Source: Pollutimonas sp. M17 (GTDB lineage: Bacteria > Pseudomonadota > Gammaproteobacteria > Burkholderiales > Burkholderiaceae_B). From it: DNA of 64,000 bases. The translations under genes were made by a program, and so were the position numbers. Below the pieces are notes generated by a model. It made no database searches. It had not been told where the DNA came from and saw only the letters and a program-made list of their open reading frames with translations. Where the stretch lies: assembly GCF_025836975.1 (NCBI RefSeq), contig NZ_CP107548.1, positions 620,001-684,000 on the forward strand, in the 5' to 3' direction. This document shows positions 52,232-61,432 of the stretch, piece by piece. How positions within the stretch are numbered: position 1 is the first letter of the stretch; each line of letters begins with the position of its first letter.

Positions 52232-52253
52232 CGAGTGTATAGATCGACACTCG
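52232..52253. promoter_or_regulatory. Palindromic operator candidate upstream of catabolic operon
   Basis: CGAGTGT-N8-ACACTCG, a perfect 7-bp inverted repeat, lies 44 bp upstream of the aldehyde dehydrogenase start. The spacer carries a TATACA-like -10 on the minus strand. The size and symmetry suit a dimeric regulator. Confidence 0.45.
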
Positions 52254-52383
52254 GGTGCATCAAATACTGTTTATTGATAGATGATTAGGCGAAAGCTATG
52301 TTGGGATAAACCCTAGTGGCATTTGCGCCCGCGACAGCGGCGCCAGGCCTGATGCAGCCGCCTTGAAGCGGCCCCTGATTCGA

Positions 52384-53946
52384 TCACCACTGCCCAAAAA
52401 ACACCCCCGCCTTCTTATAGGCGTTGGTTCCCTTCTCGACGGCTTCGTGGCTTACGGTGGTGCGCCGCTTCAGGCCCGCAAACCAGGCCAGCAGCCGCTC
52501 GCGGCATTCGGTCCGAACCTGGGCATAGGCGGGATCCCGGCCCAGGTCGTGGAATTGATCTGGATCTGCATGCAAATCGTAAAGTTGCTCGGGCTCATCC
52601 ATCCAGTACACATAGCGCCATCGGTCAGTACGAACGGACCAGGCGCGCGCGTTTTGCGGCGTCTTGTCGACCAGCAGCCGCGAGAGCCGATAGCTGTAGT
52701 CCAGCTCGGAAAAGACGCAATCCCGCCATTCGACTTGCTGTCCGTGCAGAATGGGCAGCAGGCTGCGACCCTCCAGGCGGTGCATGGGTAAAGGAAGCCC
52801 CAGCCATTCCAGGATGGTGGGCAGCACATCCACGGACTCCACCATTCTCGATTCAACCGTGCCGCGCGTCGCATCCGCCGCTGCGGAAGGATCGAACACG
52901 ATCATCGGCACGCGCTGCACGGTGTCGTAGAACAGCTCCTTCTCGCCCAGCCAATGATCCCCCAGGAAATCCCCATGATCGGCCGTAAAGACGATCAAGG
53001 TATTGTCCATGAGCCCCGCGCGTTCCATGTAATCGAAGAGCCGGCCCAGGTGATCATCCAGCTGCGTGATCAGGCCCTGGTAGGCGGGCCGCACCGTGCG
53101 TATGCATTCGTCCATGGAAAAACTGATGCTTTCCTCATGCTGGCGATAGGCCGCCAGTACAGGATGGGCATTGTGCCGTTCGGCGTCCTTGCGCACCACG
53201 GGCAGGCATTGGTCCGGGCTGTACATCGCATGGTAGGGATCGGGCGCGATATAGGGCCAATGGGGTTTTACGTAGCTCAGGTGCATGACCCAGGGCTGAT
53301 CGCCCTGCTGCCGCATGAAACGCAGCGCCTGGTCGGTCATGTAGGCGGTCTCCGAGTGCTCTTCCCGCACCAGGGACGGATACTGCGCATTGCGCATGTG
53401 CCAGCCGCTGGCGGGCTTGCCGTCGGGGCCTTTCGCGGAAATGACGAAGTCCGTCCAGGGGTCGTCCGATACATAGCCGTGGCGGCGCAGGTAGGCCGGA
53501 TATCCGCTTTCTTCGCCCGGCTCGTGGTGGCCGTCGTAGCGGTCGATTTCCTCGAAGCCGCCCGTGCTCAGCAGGCGGCCCAGCTCGCTGCCGCCGTCCA
53601 GCGCCAGGCGTTCCAGGCCGGCATGGTCCACCATGACATGGGTCTTGCCCGCCAGCACCAGCTTGCGGCCGCTGGCGCGCAGGTATTCGCCCAGTGTGAT
53701 TTCGCCTACGGACAAGGGCACCCGGTTCCAGGTCGCCCCGTGCGTGGAAGGGTAGCGTCCGGTGTAGTAGCTCATGCGCGATGGCCCGCACACGCCCGAG
53801 TTCACAAAGGCGCGATCAAACCGTACCCCCCGTCTGGCCAGCGCGTCGATATTCGGCGTGCGGATGAATGGATGGCCATAGCACGCCAGATGGTCGGCGC
53901 GCAGCTGGTCCGCCATAATGAAAAGAACATTCCTGGGCTGGTTCAT
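52384..53946 (-). CDS. Sulfatase / phosphonate monoester hydrolase-like enzyme
   Basis: This 520-aa alkaline-phosphatase-fold hydrolase has the formylglycine motif C-x-P-x-R as CGPSR (Cys53), metal ligands in MADQLRADHLACYG and FTADHGDFLGDHW, and the GKTH lysine/histidine. There is no signal peptide, so it is probably cytoplasmic. It resembles choline sulfatase or phosphonate monoester hydrolases. The ATG at 53946 starts MNQPRNVLFIMAD. A Bug receptor gene lies just upstream on the same strand. No sulfatase-maturing enzyme gene is in the window. Confidence 0.9.
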   Translation of the reverse strand: MNQPRNVLFIMADQLRADHLACYGHPFIRTPNIDALARRGVRFDRAFVNSGVCGPSRMSYYTGRYPSTHGATWNRVPLSVGEITLGEYLRASGRKLVLAGKTHVMVDHAGLERLALDGGSELGRLLSTGGFEEIDRYDGHHEPGEESGYPAYLRRHGYVSDDPWTDFVISAKGPDGKPASGWHMRNAQYPSLVREEHSETAYMTDQALRFMRQQGDQPWVMHLSYVKPHWPYIAPDPYHAMYSPDQCLPVVRKDAERHNAHPVLAAYRQHEESISFSMDECIRTVRPAYQGLITQLDDHLGRLFDYMERAGLMDNTLIVFTADHGDFLGDHWLGEKELFYDTVQRVPMIVFDPSAAADATRGTVESRMVESVDVLPTILEWLGLPLPMHRLEGRSLLPILHGQQVEWRDCVFSELDYSYRLSRLLVDKTPQNARAWSVRTDRWRYVYWMDEPEQLYDLHADPDQFHDLGRDPAYAQVRTECRERLLAWFAGLKRRTTVSHEAVEKGTNAYKKAGVFFGQW

Positions 53947-53966
53947 CGGTGTTGCCTGCTGTGCAT

Positions 53967-54950
53967 CTATTTGGTGACGACGAAGCCCGATGCCTTGACG
54001 ACGGGCGCCCACTGCGCGCGGAACGCCTCGACCAGCTTGCCGGTTTCCTGCGCATTGGCGGATACCGGGATCAGATCGTTCTCTTGCAGGGTCTTGCGCA
54101 CCGAAGCGTCTGCCGTTACCGACTTGACGGCTTCGCCCAGCATGTCCGCCTTGTCCTTAGGCATGGCGGACGAGGCGAAGAAGGTGTTCCAGCCCGAGGC
54201 CTGCAGGTCGACGCCGGTCTGCTTGAACGTCGGCACGTCCGGCAAGGCGGCTTCACGCTCCTGGCCCGATGTGGCCAGGATGCGGATGCGCTTGCCCTGG
54301 TGCTGGCGGGTCAGGACATCGAGCGTGTCGATGGCCACCGGGACGGCGCCGCCGATCAGGTCGGTGATGACGGGCGCGGAGCCGCGATAGCCGATAATCT
54401 GGCCTTCGGCGCCGATCTGCTTGGAGAGCATCAGGCCGAAGAAGTGCGGAAGGCTGCCTGTTGCGGGCACGCCGATGTTGAACTTGTCCGGATTGGACTT
54501 GGCCCATTCGATCAAGCCCTGCATGTCCTTGATCGGGCTATCGGCCGAGACGGCGACGCCAAAGCCGTACTCCGTCACCATGGAGACGGGCTGGAAGTCT
54601 TTCACGGCATCGTAGGCCAGGCTTTCGAATACCAGCGGCGCCACCACCATGACCGCCGGGTTGCCAAGCAGCAGCATGTTTTCATTTGGCCCGGCATTCT
54701 TGACATGCTGCGCGGCGATGCGGCCGCCCGCGCCCGTCTTGTTCTCGACGACGACCGGCACGCCCAGTTCGGCCTGCAAGCGGGTGGCCACGATGCGCGC
54801 GGCGCGGTCGGTGGCCCCGCCGGGCGCATAGCCCACGACTATGGTCAGGGGAGAGCTCAATTTAGCGGTATTGTCCTGCGCGGCGCCGGCGGTGCTGGCG
54901 GCGAAAAGAATGCAGGACAGCAGGGCGGCCCGAAGGGTGTTCTTGATCAT
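53967..54950 (-). CDS. Bug-family tripartite tricarboxylate receptor protein
   Basis: A 327-aa periplasmic solute receptor with signal peptide (ending STAGAAQ), then LTIVVGYAPGGATDRAARIV, VENKTGAGGRIAAQHV and the family segments GFGVAVSAD and GYRGSAPVITDLIGG. Such receptors are greatly expanded in Bordetella-like bacteria, and many lack linked permeases, as here. It lies 20 bp upstream of the sulfatase gene, suggesting a sulfated or phosphonate ester ligand. Confidence 0.93.
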   Translation of the reverse strand: MIKNTLRAALLSCILFAASTAGAAQDNTAKLSSPLTIVVGYAPGGATDRAARIVATRLQAELGVPVVVENKTGAGGRIAAQHVKNAGPNENMLLLGNPAVMVVAPLVFESLAYDAVKDFQPVSMVTEYGFGVAVSADSPIKDMQGLIEWAKSNPDKFNIGVPATGSLPHFFGLMLSKQIGAEGQIIGYRGSAPVITDLIGGAVPVAIDTLDVLTRQHQGKRIRILATSGQEREAALPDVPTFKQTGVDLQASGWNTFFASSAMPKDKADMLGEAVKSVTADASVRKTLQENDLIPVSANAQETGKLVEAFRAQWAPVVKASGFVVTK

Positions 54951-55056
54951 GGCTGGTCTCCTCGAACTTGATTTGTCTTAATATTGGATGGCAGCTTACC
55001 AAGCTGTGTATTAATTGTTCTAATCAAGTATCCGACAGTCGGGGAAGTCTCTATCC
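54951..55056. promoter_or_regulatory. Divergent promoter region, Bug receptor / MarR
   Basis: This 106-bp AT-rich gap between divergent starts contains CTTGATT at 54967 and its inverse AATCAAG at 55022. A short AGCTT-ACC-AAGCT palindrome lies between them. These are candidate MarR half-sites. Both transcription units must start here. Confidence 0.45.
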
Positions 55057-55641
55057 ATGGACACCAAAACCACTGGCTCCGGGCGGAAGCCGGCCTTGGC
55101 AGCCAAGGCGGCGGATCGTCTGCCCACGCTGGGCGATATGATGATGTTCAGGCTGTACCGCGCATGGTCGGCGGGCAATCCCATATTCACGCGCTTATGC
55201 GAGGGCCGCTTCAATATCACCCGCCGCGAATGGCGGCTGCTGGCGATTGCGGTCCAGCACGACAGCCTGACCTCCACCCAGTTGGCCCATGCGGCTGCCC
55301 TGGATGCTCCGCGCACGTCGCGTGCGGTGGGATCGCTTTGCGGCAAGGGCCTGCTGGAGCGCAGCCGCGATCCCGGCGACGCCCGGACGGTGCATGTGTC
55401 GGTAACGCAACAAGGCCTGCAGTTGTACCGGAAAATCATGCCGGTGGTGGCATCGTTGAATGACGTGATCTTCCAGGATCTGGATGCGGACGAACTGCGG
55501 GCGCTGGGGTCCATGCTGGATCGCATCGTGCACCGGGCCGGCCGGATGCTGGAAGACGACTTGGTCAAGGAAAGGCCGCATAGAAGCCGGCCCGGGCAAG
55601 CGGTGCTGACCAAAGGGCCGGCCGGCCATTCAGGCGGGTGA
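55057..55641 (+). CDS. MarR-family transcriptional regulator
   Basis: This 194-aa protein has a winged HTH. The recognition-helix region is LTSTQLAHAAALDAPRTSRA (split), followed by the wing SRDPGDARTVHVSVT with the typical Asp-x-Arg. It is divergent from the Bug-sulfatase pair and is their likely repressor. The N-terminal 30 residues are Lys/Ala-rich, and the C-terminal tail is basic. Confidence 0.9.
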   Translation: MDTKTTGSGRKPALAAKAADRLPTLGDMMMFRLYRAWSAGNPIFTRLCEGRFNITRREWRLLAIAVQHDSLTSTQLAHAAALDAPRTSRAVGSLCGKGLLERSRDPGDARTVHVSVTQQGLQLYRKIMPVVASLNDVIFQDLDADELRALGSMLDRIVHRAGRMLEDDLVKERPHRSRPGQAVLTKGPAGHSGG

Positions 55642-55667
55642 TGGCCATGCCGTGGCCAAGGCCTGCT

Positions 55668-55868
55668 TCAGTTCAGCGCTTCCTTGGCGGCTTCTTCTGG
55701 GGTCAAGCCGTTATAAAACAGGTCGGTAAACCACTCGGCTTCTTCTTCGATGTACTCCTGCGCCTGGTGCGGTGTCGCACCGGCGGCCACCAGCAAGCCC
55801 TCGACTTCTATACACCATTCAATCAGCGCGACTTCGTCCGGGTCGGCAGCGCCTTTCTTCTTTCCCAT
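55668..55868 (-). CDS. Small acidic hypothetical protein
   Basis: A 66-aa acidic protein starting MGKKKGAADPDEVALIEWC, mostly helical and rich in Glu/Ala. An AAGGAAG ribosome site 5 nt before the ATG at 55868 decides the start. The longer open frame reaching 56078 is not supported. There is no recognised domain. It follows the YciH gene on the same strand after 95 bp. Confidence 0.65.
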   Translation of the reverse strand: MGKKKGAADPDEVALIEWCIEVEGLLVAAGATPHQAQEYIEEEAEWFTDLFYNGLTPEEAAKEALN

Positions 55869-55963
55869 GTTTCTTCCTTTGGTCGAGCTTGTGCCAATTC
55901 GGCATGCCTTGCTTGTTTTCAAGCGCGGCACCGCATACGCGCGAATAATACCCAATATACGGG

Positions 55964-56332
55964 CTAGCCGCCCGCTCGCTTGACGACCCAGCGCGGCGTC
56001 AATTTCGGGATCAAGGCATCGCGATGATCGCCTTGAATTTCGATAACGCCTTCTTTGACCGTGCCGCCCGAACCGCATGCCGCTTTAAGCCGCTTTGCCA
56101 GTTCGGCCAATGCGGCGGCATCCAGCGGAACGCCCTTGATCACCGTCACGCCCTTGCCTCGCCGCCCCTTGGTTTCAAGCGATACGCGCACGATGCCGTC
56201 AGAGGATGAAACATTCCTGGCGGCTTGGCAGACGCAGCCCGCCATTGGGTGGCGGCATGCGGGGCACATGCGGCCTGATTCCGTCGAGTAGACCAGAGCA
56301 CTGCCGCCGAGTCGATTTCCTTGTTTTGACAT
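55964..56332 (-). CDS. yciH: YciH/SUI1 (eIF1-like) translation factor
   Basis: The 122-aa product has an N-terminal cysteine cluster (CPACRHPMAGCVC, about 23-35) followed by a SUI1 domain with ETKGRRGKGVTVIKGVP and the C-terminal IEIQGDHRDALIPKL. Bacterial YciH homologues resemble eIF1 and influence start-codon fidelity; the precise role is unsettled. Length is typical. Confidence 0.92.
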   Translation of the reverse strand: MSKQGNRLGGSALVYSTESGRMCPACRHPMAGCVCQAARNVSSSDGIVRVSLETKGRRGKGVTVIKGVPLDAAALAELAKRLKAACGSGGTVKEGVIEIQGDHRDALIPKLTPRWVVKRAGG

Positions 56333-56397
56333 CGTATGCAGCCTTTTGGGGGCGATGATGAATAAACAGCAAGTGTATGCCAGGCGCCTGGGGCTGT

Positions 56398-57312
56398 TCA
56401 GTCGGCATCGGTCAGGACCTGTGCATTCTCGTCCCAGTCGCGCTCTCGCGAAAAACGCCCGAGGGCCTGCTTGACGTCCATTCCAAACGGCGTCAGCGTG
56501 TCGGCGAACGAGGCCGCGTTCCGCTCAAGGGTTTCGTCGTCGGGCAACCGGCCCTTGGCGGCGATGATCACGCGGTTTCCGGAGCGCAGATTGAAGAAGT
56601 CGCCGAAGACGGCGGCGTAAGTGGTCGATTCCTGATCGTACATGCGGCTGTTGGTGAAGGTATTGGCCACCAGTATGCCGTCGGGCGAGAGGATGGCGCG
56701 CACATGCTGAAGGAATTCGCGGGTGAGCAGGTGGGCCGGAATGTAGTCGACGTCGAAAGCGTCCAGCATCACCATGTCGTATTGCCGGCCTTCGCCGTGC
56801 GCGCGCTCGACAAAGGCGCGGCCATCATCCACAAACAACCGCTGCCGCGGGCCCTGCCTGTATCCGAAGTAGCGCTCGGCCACGCGGACAACGCTGGGGT
56901 CGATTTCGACGGTGTCGATGACGGCGTCGGGCAGGATCTTCTCCAGGGCCATCGGTATGGTGGCCCCGCCCAGGCCGACGATCAGGACGTTTCTGGGCTC
57001 GGGCTTCAGAAACAGCGCACTCGTCATCATGCGGGTGTAGGCAAACACCATTTTGTCAGGCTCATCCAGATCGAAGCAGGTCTGCCGTCCGTTGCCCTGG
57101 ATTTCGGTGAAATTCAGGCACCGTTCGCCGTATTCCTCTATGACCAGCACCGGTGCGAACCGGGAGGGCTCGGTATGGATAAGGCGGGGGCCTGACGCCA
57201 TACTCAGGGAATAGGTGGCCAGCACGGCCGCGCATGCCGCAAGGGCGCAGCCCAGCACGGCGGCGTAGCGGGAGCGGCGGCTGCCTGGCCTGTTGGAGTT
57301 GGACGGCTTCAT
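56398..57312 (-). CDS. Spermidine synthase-like methyltransferase-fold protein
   Basis: This 304-aa protein has one N-terminal hydrophobic helix (about 18-40), so it is membrane-anchored, then an aminopropyltransferase-like core. That core has VLIVGLGGATIPMALEK, DTVEIDPSVVRVAERYF, FVDDGRAFVERA and MVMLDAFDVDYIPAHL. It lacks part of the N-terminal putrescine-binding domain of true SpeE. The polyamine substrate is therefore uncertain. It is divergent from nothing and downstream of the LysR gene. Confidence 0.82.
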   Translation of the reverse strand: MKPSNSNRPGSRRSRYAAVLGCALAACAAVLATYSLSMASGPRLIHTEPSRFAPVLVIEEYGERCLNFTEIQGNGRQTCFDLDEPDKMVFAYTRMMTSALFLKPEPRNVLIVGLGGATIPMALEKILPDAVIDTVEIDPSVVRVAERYFGYRQGPRQRLFVDDGRAFVERAHGEGRQYDMVMLDAFDVDYIPAHLLTREFLQHVRAILSPDGILVANTFTNSRMYDQESTTYAAVFGDFFNLRSGNRVIIAAKGRLPDDETLERNAASFADTLTPFGMDVKQALGRFSRERDWDENAQVLTDAD

Positions 57313-57333
57313 CTGCTCCTCCGTATCAAGCTT

Positions 57334-58218
57334 CTAAAGCTGCGACCTGACCATGTCCGCAAACACCTTCGCCAGCCGGGAAGGAGCCCGCTGCGGCGGG
57401 TAGGCCAGGTACATATCGACAGGAATGCGCGGAAAGAAGGGAAGTATGGCCAGCTTCTCGGCGAAAACATCGGCCACGTATTCATTGACGACGCCCACGC
57501 CATCGGTGCGCGTCGTCATCGAGCAGATGGTCGATGAATAGGTGGTCTCGATCTTGCCGGACGGCGCCACCTGATGCCTGGACATCAGTTCGTCCAGCGA
57601 AACGGCCAGCTCATCGTTGGCATTCAGCGACAACAACAGCATACCCTGCAAGTCGCGCACATGGATTCTTTTTTTGCCCGCCAGCGCGTGGCCGGGGCGG
57701 ACGACGCATACGGCATCGCTTTGATGGATTCTTTCCTCGTCAAACGACGTGGCGCCGAAGGCGGCCGTGCTCAGCACCAGGTCGAACAAGCCATGCTGCA
57801 GGCCGTCGCGCAGGTAGTGGCTGCCCAGCGTTTGTATATTGACCTGTACGTCCGGATAGGCCAGGGAGAATTCGCTGATCGCCGCGGGCACCACGCCCAG
57901 GCCCAGCGACGGTGTGCAGGCGATGCGCAGCATGCCGCTGCCCGAGCGGCGCATGGCCTCGACGCGCGCTTCGATGCCTTCCAGGCCCAGGAAGTGGCGC
58001 TGTATGGTGTCGAACAACTCGTTGGCCTCGGCCGTGGGCCTCAGTCGGCCGTGCTGCATGTCGAACAGCGCGATGCCGGTGGCCGACTGGATCTGGCCGA
58101 TCAGCCGGCTGACCGAGGGTTGCGTGGTATGCAGCATGCGCGCGGCACCGGTGGTCGTGCCCGTCAGCATGACGGCGCGGAAGGCTTCGATCTGGCGGAA
58201 GTTTAGGGGACGGCTCAT
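57334..58218 (-). CDS. LysR-family transcriptional regulator
   Basis: This 294-aa protein has an N-terminal HTH (LNFRQIEAFRAVMLTGTTTG, then HTTQPSVSRLIGQIQ) and a type 2 periplasmic-binding co-inducer domain. The ATG at 58218 begins the HTH (MSRPLNF); the longer frame adds a Pro-rich stretch without support. It is divergent from the Bug receptor at 58425 (206-bp gap) and is its likely regulator. Confidence 0.93.
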   Translation of the reverse strand: MSRPLNFRQIEAFRAVMLTGTTTGAARMLHTTQPSVSRLIGQIQSATGIALFDMQHGRLRPTAEANELFDTIQRHFLGLEGIEARVEAMRRSGSGMLRIACTPSLGLGVVPAAISEFSLAYPDVQVNIQTLGSHYLRDGLQHGLFDLVLSTAAFGATSFDEERIHQSDAVCVVRPGHALAGKKRIHVRDLQGMLLLSLNANDELAVSLDELMSRHQVAPSGKIETTYSSTICSMTTRTDGVGVVNEYVADVFAEKLAILPFFPRIPVDMYLAYPPQRAPSRLAKVFADMVRSQL

Positions 58219-58424
58219 GGGGGGGCTGGGTGGTGGCGGCAAGCCGGCCGCTGAAAAAAGCGACAATGGCGAGGAAAAGATAATGCTATATCAATTTTGC
58301 ATAGGTGGTGGCCAAAATAGCATTTTCCCGAATTGGATGCCTTCTTTACACTTTTGTTGAATCCGGCGGCATGTTGGCCTGATGACGCAGCTTCTTTCCT
58401 TGAATAATCATAAAAGGCAATCCG
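58219..58424. promoter_or_regulatory. Divergent intergenic region, LysR / Bug receptor
   Basis: This 206-bp AT-richer gap must contain both promoters. A good AAAAGG ribosome site precedes the receptor ATG. No unambiguous T-N11-A operator was fixed by eye. Confidence 0.4.
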
Positions 58425-59417
58425 ATGAAATTATTCTCGACATGGGCCAAAGCGGCCAGCCAGGCAGTTCTTGCAGCTTCCATTTGCGCGGTGGCGCCGG
58501 TCTCCAACGCACAGGAAGACTATCCCTCCAAGCCGATCCGCATCGTGGTTCCCTTCTCGCCCGGGGGCAGCTCCGACATCCAGGGCCGTCTTATCGCCGA
58601 TTATCTGGGCAAGCTCTACGGCAAATCCGTTGTCGTGGAAAACAGGCCTGGCGCCGGCGGCCACATAGGCGGCCGACTGGTGTCGGATTCCGGCGCCGAC
58701 GGCTACACTTTGCTGCTGGGGTCGATCGGCCTGCACGCAACCTACGGCGTGTATCCCGCCCTGAACTACAAGCCCGGCGAAGACCTGAAGCCCATTACCA
58801 TCGTGGCGCAGATGCCCCATGTGGTGGTGGCCACGCCCAGCCTGCCCGCCAATACGCTGGCCGAGCTGACCGCGCTGGCCAAGGCCAAGCCCGACTCGAT
58901 TTATTTCGGCTCCGCGGGCGTCGGATCTTCGGTGCACATGATAGGCGAGCTCTACAAGATGGAATCGGGCGCGCCCATCACGCACATTCCCTACAAGGGC
59001 AGTTCGGCGGCCTTGAACGATCTTATGGGCGAGCAGATCCATCTGTTGTTCGAGAACATCCCGACGGTGATCTCGTATGTGCAAACGGGCAAGCTCAAGG
59101 CGCTGGCCATCACCGGCGACAAGCGCGCCCCCCAGCTTCCCGATGTTCCCACGGCCAAGGAGGCCGGATTGCCCGGCCTGGAAGTCATGTCCTTCACCAC
59201 CCTTGTGGCCAGCAAGGACGTGCCCGACGCGTTGGTCGAGAAAATCAACAAAGACCTGCAGAAGGTCTATGCCAATCCGGAGTTCCGCAAGGGACTGGAG
59301 AACCTGGGCATGACCCCCGTTGGCAATTCGCCGTCCGAAGCCCGGGCCTATATCAATAAAGAGAAGGCCCGTTGGGACAAAGTCATCAACACCGCCAAGA
59401 TTACCGTGGGTTCGTAA
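58425..59417 (+). CDS. Bug-family tripartite tricarboxylate receptor protein
   Basis: A 330-aa periplasmic receptor with signal peptide (ending APVSNAQ), then YPSKPIRIVVPFSPGGSSDI, VVENRPGAGGHIGGRLV, PYKGSSAALNDLMGEQIHLL and the C-terminal ARAYINKEKARWDKVI. All Bug landmarks are present. It precedes a propeller-like protein gene by 5 bp and is divergent from a LysR gene, so the three probably form one regulatory unit for an unidentified ligand. Confidence 0.94.
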   Translation: MKLFSTWAKAASQAVLAASICAVAPVSNAQEDYPSKPIRIVVPFSPGGSSDIQGRLIADYLGKLYGKSVVVENRPGAGGHIGGRLVSDSGADGYTLLLGSIGLHATYGVYPALNYKPGEDLKPITIVAQMPHVVVATPSLPANTLAELTALAKAKPDSIYFGSAGVGSSVHMIGELYKMESGAPITHIPYKGSSAALNDLMGEQIHLLFENIPTVISYVQTGKLKALAITGDKRAPQLPDVPTAKEAGLPGLEVMSFTTLVASKDVPDALVEKINKDLQKVYANPEFRKGLENLGMTPVGNSPSEARAYINKEKARWDKVINTAKITVGS

Positions 59418-59422
59418 AGAGT

Positions 59423-60694
59423 ATGACCGCAGCAACTTATCCATCTTGCCGCCGGTTCGGCGGCAAGGACAAGCATCACTTTTTTGGCTATTACAACAAG
59501 TCGACCTGGGACCGGGCCAACCGCCGGGTGCTGGCCCTTCAGGTTCCCGTGATGGACGCGCGCCTGACGCCGGAGCTCGAGGCCGAGGTCGGCTATTTCG
59601 ATACGGCGCAGGGCGATGCCTTCCATGTCGTGGACAGGACCCGCGCCTGGAACTGGCAGATGGGCGCGCAGCTGCAATGGCTCGACGGCATCTCGGATTC
59701 CAGGATCATCTACAACGTGCGCAGCGACGACCCGGCCGCCGTCTATGCGGGATTCGGCAGCCGCATCCGCGACATCCACTCGGGCCAGATCCGCGAACTG
59801 CCCCTGCCGGTCTATGTGGTGGCGCCCAATGGCAAGTATGCGCTAAGCGTCGATTACCGTCGCCTCTATATTACCCACGAGACGATAGGCTATAGCGAAC
59901 ACGGCGGCCCGTTCAAGGTCGACCTGTGCCCCGCCGACGACGGCATCCGCATCATGGACCTGGACACGGGCGCGCACCGCATGCTGGTCAGCTACGATGC
60001 GCTCAAGCAGTTTCACCATCGGGCGTCGATGGACAAGGCGATTCATTGGGTCAGCCATATCGAGATCAATCCGGCGTCTTCGCGCATTCTTTTCCTGCAC
60101 CGCTGGACCGAGCGGGTCGAAGATGAAACCTGCTTCCTGCACCGCCTGATCACCATCAATCCGGACGGCTCCGGCATGCGCTTGCTGGAATGCTCCGATC
60201 ATCCGCTGCCGCAGCTGGCCGACGATTTCGATCCGGATTCGGTGGGCACCTTCGATTATGAGAAGTCGGAATACCAGATATCCCACCCGCTGTGGTGCGA
60301 CGATGAACGCATCATCGTGTGGGGGCCGCACGCGGGCTCCATACACTACCATCTGTACGAAGATCGCGAGGGCGGGGCGGTACAGGTGGTAGGCGACGGG
60401 ATACTGACCGAGAACGGGCACATGAGCTTTTCTCCCACCGACAAGCGCTGGCTGCTCAGCGACACTTATCCGGATTCGGCCACGCACGAGCGGATACTGT
60501 TCCTGTTCAATGTGGCGGACAAGCGCAAGATCGATCTGGGCAGCTTCTATGCCGATCCGGGCTTGAAGAAGGAAAACCGCTGCGACCTGCATCCCCGCTG
60601 GAACCGCGACGGAAGCCGTGTATGCATCGATTCGGTGCATGAGAACGAGCGGCAGATGTACGAGATCGACGTATCGGCGATTGTCGCCGGCTGA
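59423..60694 (+). CDS. Predicted beta-propeller protein of unknown function
   Basis: This 423-aa protein begins with a conserved GGKDKHHFFGYYNKSTWDR segment. It then repeats blade-like units such as AWNWQMGAQLQWLDG, VYVVAPNGKYALSVDYRR and DDGIRIMDLDTG, reminiscent of TolB or oligogalacturonate-lyase propellers. There is no signal peptide. The ATG at 59423 lies 5 bp after the Bug receptor stop, indicating a shared transcript. Its role might be processing of the receptor's ligand; the function is not known. Confidence 0.65.
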   Translation: MTAATYPSCRRFGGKDKHHFFGYYNKSTWDRANRRVLALQVPVMDARLTPELEAEVGYFDTAQGDAFHVVDRTRAWNWQMGAQLQWLDGISDSRIIYNVRSDDPAAVYAGFGSRIRDIHSGQIRELPLPVYVVAPNGKYALSVDYRRLYITHETIGYSEHGGPFKVDLCPADDGIRIMDLDTGAHRMLVSYDALKQFHHRASMDKAIHWVSHIEINPASSRILFLHRWTERVEDETCFLHRLITINPDGSGMRLLECSDHPLPQLADDFDPDSVGTFDYEKSEYQISHPLWCDDERIIVWGPHAGSIHYHLYEDREGGAVQVVGDGILTENGHMSFSPTDKRWLLSDTYPDSATHERILFLFNVADKRKIDLGSFYADPGLKKENRCDLHPRWNRDGSRVCIDSVHENERQMYEIDVSAIVAG

Positions 60695-60735
60695 TCCGCG
60701 GGAAGGCTCAGTTGCTGGAGGTGGGCGGGCGAGGG

Positions 60736-61398
60736 CTAGCCTTGCCGGGCGCTCAGCCGGTAAACCACCGTGTCCAGCCGGGTCAGCCCGCGCGCGGCGA
60801 ACTTGGGTTCCTTGTCCAGGATGCCGCGCCTGTCGATGATTTCAGCATTCGAGTGTGCCGCATACAAGGACTGGACTTCGGCGTCGCCAAGCGAAAACGG
60901 CGGGCCGTCCATTTCTTCCTGCGGGTAGTCCAGCGTCAGCAGCAGGCCGCGGTACCGGCGGGAGAGTTGCCCGTACACATGGTCGACATAGCGGGCGCGC
61001 ATGGGTTCCGGCAGGGCAACCAGGGCGGCGCGGTCGTAGGCAGCCGAACAGGCGGCCAGGGTGCCCGCGTCCAGTGCGAAGATATCGCCGCAGATGATTT
61101 CGATGTTTCCGGCGATATAGTGCGTTACGGCGCCGGATGCATGCGTGTCCGGCCGCAATCCGTTCTCGGAAAAGAACTGCTCCACCGCCAGGGGCGAGAG
61201 TTCCACGCCCAATACGGAATGGCCTTGTTCGGCCAGCCAGATCATATCCAGTGTTTTGCCGCACAAAGGCACCAATACCCGGCTGTCCGGCGGCAGCTCC
61301 AGGGCAGGCCAGTATTTTTGCAGCAAGGGAGTGATGCGGCTTTGATGGAAGTGGGTCTGGCCCTCGCGCCAGCGCTCCAGCCAGAAATCGGCTTTCAT
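60736..61398 (-). CDS. tpm: Thiopurine S-methyltransferase
   Basis: This 220-aa TPMT-family protein starts with the signature [19 protein letters not shown] and has [33 protein letters not shown] and [14 protein letters not shown]. Bacterial members methylate thiopurines and also selenium or tellurium compounds, giving tellurite tolerance in some species. It is convergent with the propeller-like gene. Confidence 0.95.
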   Translation of the reverse strand: MKADFWLERWREGQTHFHQSRITPLLQKYWPALELPPDSRVLVPLCGKTLDMIWLAEQGHSVLGVELSPLAVEQFFSENGLRPDTHASGAVTHYIAGNIEIICGDIFALDAGTLAACSAAYDRAALVALPEPMRARYVDHVYGQLSRRYRGLLLTLDYPQEEMDGPPFSLGDAEVQSLYAAHSNAEIIDRRGILDKEPKFAARGLTRLDTVVYRLSARQG

Positions 61399-61432
61399 CT
61401 ATGTGTATGGTCGGCTGGGATGCGGGAACGCA

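Noticed and set aside
52954-54390. 478-codon plus-strand frame across sulfatase and Bug receptor genes
   Set aside because: Antisense to two well supported genes and spanning their junction.
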